In this document: positions 60,767 to 64,000 of the stretch, one piece after another
How the letters are laid out: each line of letters starts with the position of its first letter
Numbering within the stretch: position 1 is the stretch's first letter
Source of the DNA: Muraenolepis orangiensis
Taxonomy: Eukaryota; Chordata; Actinopteri; Gadiformes; Muraenolepididae
Direction of reading: 5' to 3'
Assembly: GCA_027704905.1 (NCBI GenBank)
Contig: CM050999.1
Coordinates: forward strand, 2,148,847 to 2,212,846
DNA length: 64,000 nt
Position numbers and translations under genes: made by a program
The notes under the pieces: model-generated
What the model was told of the DNA's origin: nothing
Databases searched by the model: none
The model's input: the letters and a program-made list of their open reading frames with translations, nothing else

Positions 60767-60829
60767 AAGTGAGCCAGTCTCTCTCAGACTAAAGCAAACC
60801 AGCCCCTGCTCAGAGGCACAGAGACAAAC

Positions 60830-60972
60830 AATTATGGCACCCAGGCCACTGTTAACCGTCCCTGGAAGGAGGGATCCCCCACTTTGCGTTCCTTCCCAAG
60901 GTTTCTTCCTTCATCATAAAAGGAGTTGGTCCTTGCCCTTAGTGGGGGCTGGGGTTAGGGGGTGCCATAATT
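60830..60972. mobile_element. Small terminal-inverted-repeat element
   Basis: AATTATGGCACCC at 60830-60842 is reverse-complemented at 60960-60972. The body carries AAGGTTTCTTCCTTCATCAT, a phrase common in fish repeats. It follows the truncated LINE and may have caused the truncation. Confidence 0.55.
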
Positions 60973-61914
60973 ACTTGCCCTGAGTTTTCCAACCTTGTTG
61001 CTAGTCACCACCAACCCCCTGAGCACACAAGACGAGGCGAGATGGAATTGAGAAAATTAAAAAATACCTTCAAATAATACAGTTGCAGCTTTGTGAATAA
61101 CGAGGAGATTGAGGATTTGACAGTAACACAATTCACACTACCACTGTAGCAGCAAGGATTATAACAACATTTGGGTTCTACTTAAACCTTGTAGGGGTAT
61201 TGAGGATCATTTTTCACTTTGTTTTATACCCTTTGTGCATGTGTGTGTGTATATGCAACGTGTACGTGTGTAAAAACAAAGTGCAATAACACTTGTTGAC
61301 CTCGTGTGACCTTCCATCGCCATGGTTGACATTTTAAAAGAAGATACTGCCACACATCTAGGAGCACAGAGGAATACAAAAATATTTTTATCTCTCCAAA
61401 GAATAATGATGGAACCACGATTCTTGCAGTGGTTTCTAATGTATCGATTGTAGTAACCGATTCTATGTACTGATTTGATGGACCTACCAATCCATTAAAT
61501 GTAAGGATCGTATTTACGGATTCTGTGAAAGAATGCTATGCACCAATTTCATGAACCTACCATAAAGATCATATTTACCGGTTGGATTTACCGTTGCATA
61601 AAATCACTACATAGAATTAGTTAATACAATCATTATGGTAGGTTACTTACAATTATTTGTAAAAAGTATCCACAGACTTAGATTTGAACCAACCATCAAC
61701 CACAAAGTGTGGGATGGTTGGGATACAAATAATAATCCACTTACCTTCTTGATCCCATGTGGTCACATACCTTCCCAAGTCCCTTGCCCTGTGTGATGTG
61801 TGTGCTGAAGCCTCCCTGGCATGAGTTGAGTTTGGGGCTGGTTGAAGCAGCTGGCCCTGGTCAAATTGGTTAAACTGAGTTTGGGCTGGGTGAGGCTGCA
61901 CCGGTTGAACTGGG
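60973..61914. other. No recognised gene
   Basis: AT-rich sequence with no coding frame or clear repeat. Confidence 0.5.
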
Positions 61915-62133
61915 CCACCACCACCTCCACCACCTCCACCACCACCACCACCACCACCACCTCCACCACCACCACCACCTCCACCACCACCACACCACCT
62001 CCACCACCACCACCACCTCCACCACCACCACCTCCACCACCACCACCACCTCCACCACCACCACCACCTCCACCACCACCTCCACCACCTCCACCTCCAC
62101 CACCTCCACCACCACCACCACCTCCACCACCAC
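61915..62133. repeat. (CCACCACCACCT)n triplet-type repeat
   Basis: About 220 bp of CCA/CCT triplets. Long proline, threonine, glycine or tryptophan frames here are artefacts. Confidence 0.97.
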
Positions 62134-62189
62134 ACACAGACTCCACACGCTGCTTCTCAGACACTGGTGCTGAGCCTGGTGAGTGGTAG

Positions 62190-62327
62190 AAGGAGCACAA
62201 GGACTACAACAGTGAACTCCAGGAGGCTGAGAAGTGGCTCCTGCCGATGTCCAGCCGCCTGGTGACCTCTGACTCCATGCAGACCAGCAGCATGGAGACA
62301 GCGACCCAGCAGCTGGCTCTCCATAAG
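62190..62327 (+). CDS. Putative spectrin-repeat exon, nesprin (SYNE)-like
   Basis: 46 codons, phase 0 at both ends: KEHKDYNSELQEAEKWLLPM then SSRLVTSDSMQTSSM and TATQQLALHK. The W at the LxxxEKWL position, the heptad pattern and the wording resemble spectrin repeats of SYNE1/SYNE2, which link the nuclear envelope to actin. The acceptor GGTAG has a poor pyrimidine tract and the donor is GTCTGG, so it may be a fragment of a gene or a pseudogene. The neighbouring triplet repeat ends about 57 bp upstream. Confidence 0.45.
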
Positions 62328-63051
62328 GTCTGGAGATAAGCAACTGTGTAATAGTAGTTTGGCTGATATATTCCAATCAAATATTGTTTCGAAACTACAT
62401 TGCATCTAAAAGTGGTAGCGGTTGCGGCATGTATTAGACCCAAGTAGGGCTGGACGTTGAAATCAAGATCCAGATAGTTCATCTGTCGGTAGCTTTCATG
62501 ATATGGCAAAATCACATGTTACATAATCAAAATGTTCCATTGCATTGAACTGCATTTTAATGTCGTTAAATGTGTGATGTCTAAAATAAGAATTTATTCA
62601 TATTATTTACAAAATGCTGTACAGTGGGGCAGTTTTCAAACAACATTTGCTTCTTATAAAGGTAGACAACATAATTGTGTATAACATATTAAAATACCAT
62701 TAACCATAATATGTCATTATTATCCAGCCCTAGGCCTAAGTGTACCAACAACATCACTAACTGTCAAAAGTTCTTAATAATCCTTCACTCCAAATCACTT
62801 TTCTTTACCTTTTTGTTTTAGCCCCCGATGAAAGGTTTGGGGATATTATGGTTTCACCTCGACGGCCACCACCCTTCGTGTGAATACCATAACTCAAACT
62901 AATTTACAATTTGATTCTGATATTTGAGCCCCCAAGAAAGAAGAGCCCTATCCATGTTAAGATCTTTTTGATTCTAACATTTGCCACTAGGGGGCGTTTT
63001 AAATTGTCTGCAGTCTACCTGTAGGCAAAATGTTGAACCCCACCTGCTCAT

Positions 63052-63112
63052 TGCATTACATTACAGGCATTTAGCAGATACTTTGTCCAAAGTGACTTAC
63101 AATAGGGCATTC
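63052..63112 (-). mobile_element. SINE/L2 3' tail
   Basis: CATTACATTACAGGCATTTA GCAGATACTTTGTCCAAAG TGACTTACAAT is the reverse complement of the common fish retroposon tail also seen near 915 and 39425. Confidence 0.6.
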
Positions 63113-63309
63113 ATGCTGGACATGTGCTGTGAATTCACTTTGAGTCACTTTAGGTAAAAGTGGTAAAGGACAAAATGACACATTTTATGATAGTGAGACC
63201 ATATGTATCCAGAAGTCACTTCAAATCACTTTGGATAGCAGCCTCTGAATAGTAAGAGGTTTGGGTTAAGGTTTGCTGTGATAGTTTTCCCTGTATAACA
63301 CGTGTCCAG

Positions 63310-63404
63310 TGGTTCCAGGCGGAGATGTTCAGCAGGCAGCAGATCCTCCACTCCATCATCAGTGATGGCCCGAGGATGCTGGAGCAAGGACAGGTGGAGG
63401 ACAG
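63310..63404 (+). CDS. Second putative spectrin-repeat exon, nesprin-like
   Basis: 95 bp, starts phase 0 and ends phase 2: WFQAEMFSRQQILHSIISDG then PRMLEQGQVED. The preceding intron ends GTTTTCCCTGTATAACACGTGTCCAG in two pieces, a plausible acceptor; donor GTGACG. The ILHSIISDG...MLEQGQVED(R) wording is typical of a nesprin spectrin repeat. It is on the same strand and phase-compatible with the exon at 62190-62327, so the two may be successive exons or parts of one decayed copy. Confidence 0.45.
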
Positions 63405-63842
63405 GTGACGCCATCACACACCTGTACCGTGACACCTCTACAGCGCCTGCCCTCTTTAGACACGTACCTGGGGTTTCAATTGATCGGTACAACAGTTAAA
63501 GTTTACTATGTGCTTTGACTTGACTTTGAAGACAAGTGAACACGTTAACCACAGTGGTTCTCAGTGAGGGTCTGTGTGCAACGGGGACTTATGAAATATG
63601 AAAAGCACCTTTAAAAAAAAGGAAGTAAAATCTGAACATACAAGGAAATCTTTCCAATTATTCTTAAGTGATGCACACGCCTGTGCTTCTCACTTTTTCT
63701 GCTATAGTATTTGCACCACCCATTTAATGTTTAATGATTACATCAAATAACAACCACATATGTTAATTTTCATGCTCTATTTCATATAGGCTACGCCATC
63801 TAGGCTTCGCCTTATGGGCTTGTGAAAATTTCAGCAATGTAC

Positions 63843-64000
63843 GTGGGCCCCGCCCACATTCCCCACGGCAACGTGCATAAAAGGCCCCGCCCACATTCCC
63901 CACGGCAACGTGCATAAAAGGCCCCGCCCACATTCCCCAGGGCAACGCGCATAAAAGGCCCCGCCTACATTCCCCACGGCAACGTGCATAAAAGGCCCCG
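63843..64000 (+). repeat. 37-bp minisatellite running off the window end
   Basis: At least four units of GGCCCCGCCCACATTCCCCA CGGCAACGTGCATAAAA. Each has a GC box (CCCCGCCC) and a TATA-like CATAAAAGG. Confidence 0.95.

Noticed and set aside
61653..62200. Poly-Gly/Trp/Val and poly-Pro frames
   Set aside because: Products of the CCA/CCT triplet repeat.

Overview
This is eukaryotic DNA, almost certainly from a ray-finned fish. It holds two intact multi-exon vertebrate genes with GT-AG introns, embedded in fish-type repeats (Rex1- and L2-type LINEs, hAT DNA transposons, a Ty3/gypsy element, a tRNA-derived SINE) and a very high load of micro- and minisatellites. Adding up the arrays listed here, about a third of the 64 kb is tandem repeat, with (AC)n the commonest. 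That load fits a codfish (gadid) genome best, but the species call is inference.

Layout. 1-7100: LINE endonuclease fragment, a 43-bp minisatellite split by an L2-type LINE, and (CA)/(TG) arrays. 7120-20312: cab39 (MO25alpha), plus strand, eight coding exons giving a complete 341-residue protein; nearly every intron is filled by a different tandem array. 20385-22430: a Rex1 LINE 3' end whose sequence has expanded into three minisatellites. 22510-37820: itm2c (BRI3), plus strand, six coding exons and 258 residues, with a 1,991-bp hAT transposon in intron 1, a duplicated exon-4 end, and a solo LTR inside an intron-4 minisatellite. 38551-40737: 30-bp minisatellite split by an L2 LINE. 42490-49410: 74-bp minisatellite split by a ZMYM1/TTF-type hAT element that itself holds two other hAT elements. 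49798-57042: a recently inserted but frameshifted Ty3/gypsy retrotransposon. 57043-58003: hairpin-rich repeat and a minisatellite. 58500-60766: broken Rex1-type LINE. 61900-64000: triplet repeat, two putative nesprin-like spectrin-repeat exons, and a 37-bp array running off the end.

The host genes. CAB39 is the scaffold of the LKB1-STRAD-MO25 kinase complex. ITM2C is a type II membrane protein with a BRICHOS domain and a furin-released C-terminal peptide. They are not known to work in one pathway, but they are neighbours on human 2q37.1 (with a CAB39L/ITM2B pair on 13q14), so the pair is conserved vertebrate synteny and supports the orthology calls.

No bacterial genes, CRISPR arrays, rRNA genes or functional tRNA genes were seen. 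The most interesting content is how repeats arise and interact: minisatellites born inside LINE sequence, transposons landing inside minisatellites, nested hAT elements with exact 8-bp target duplications, and microsatellites sitting directly against splice acceptors.
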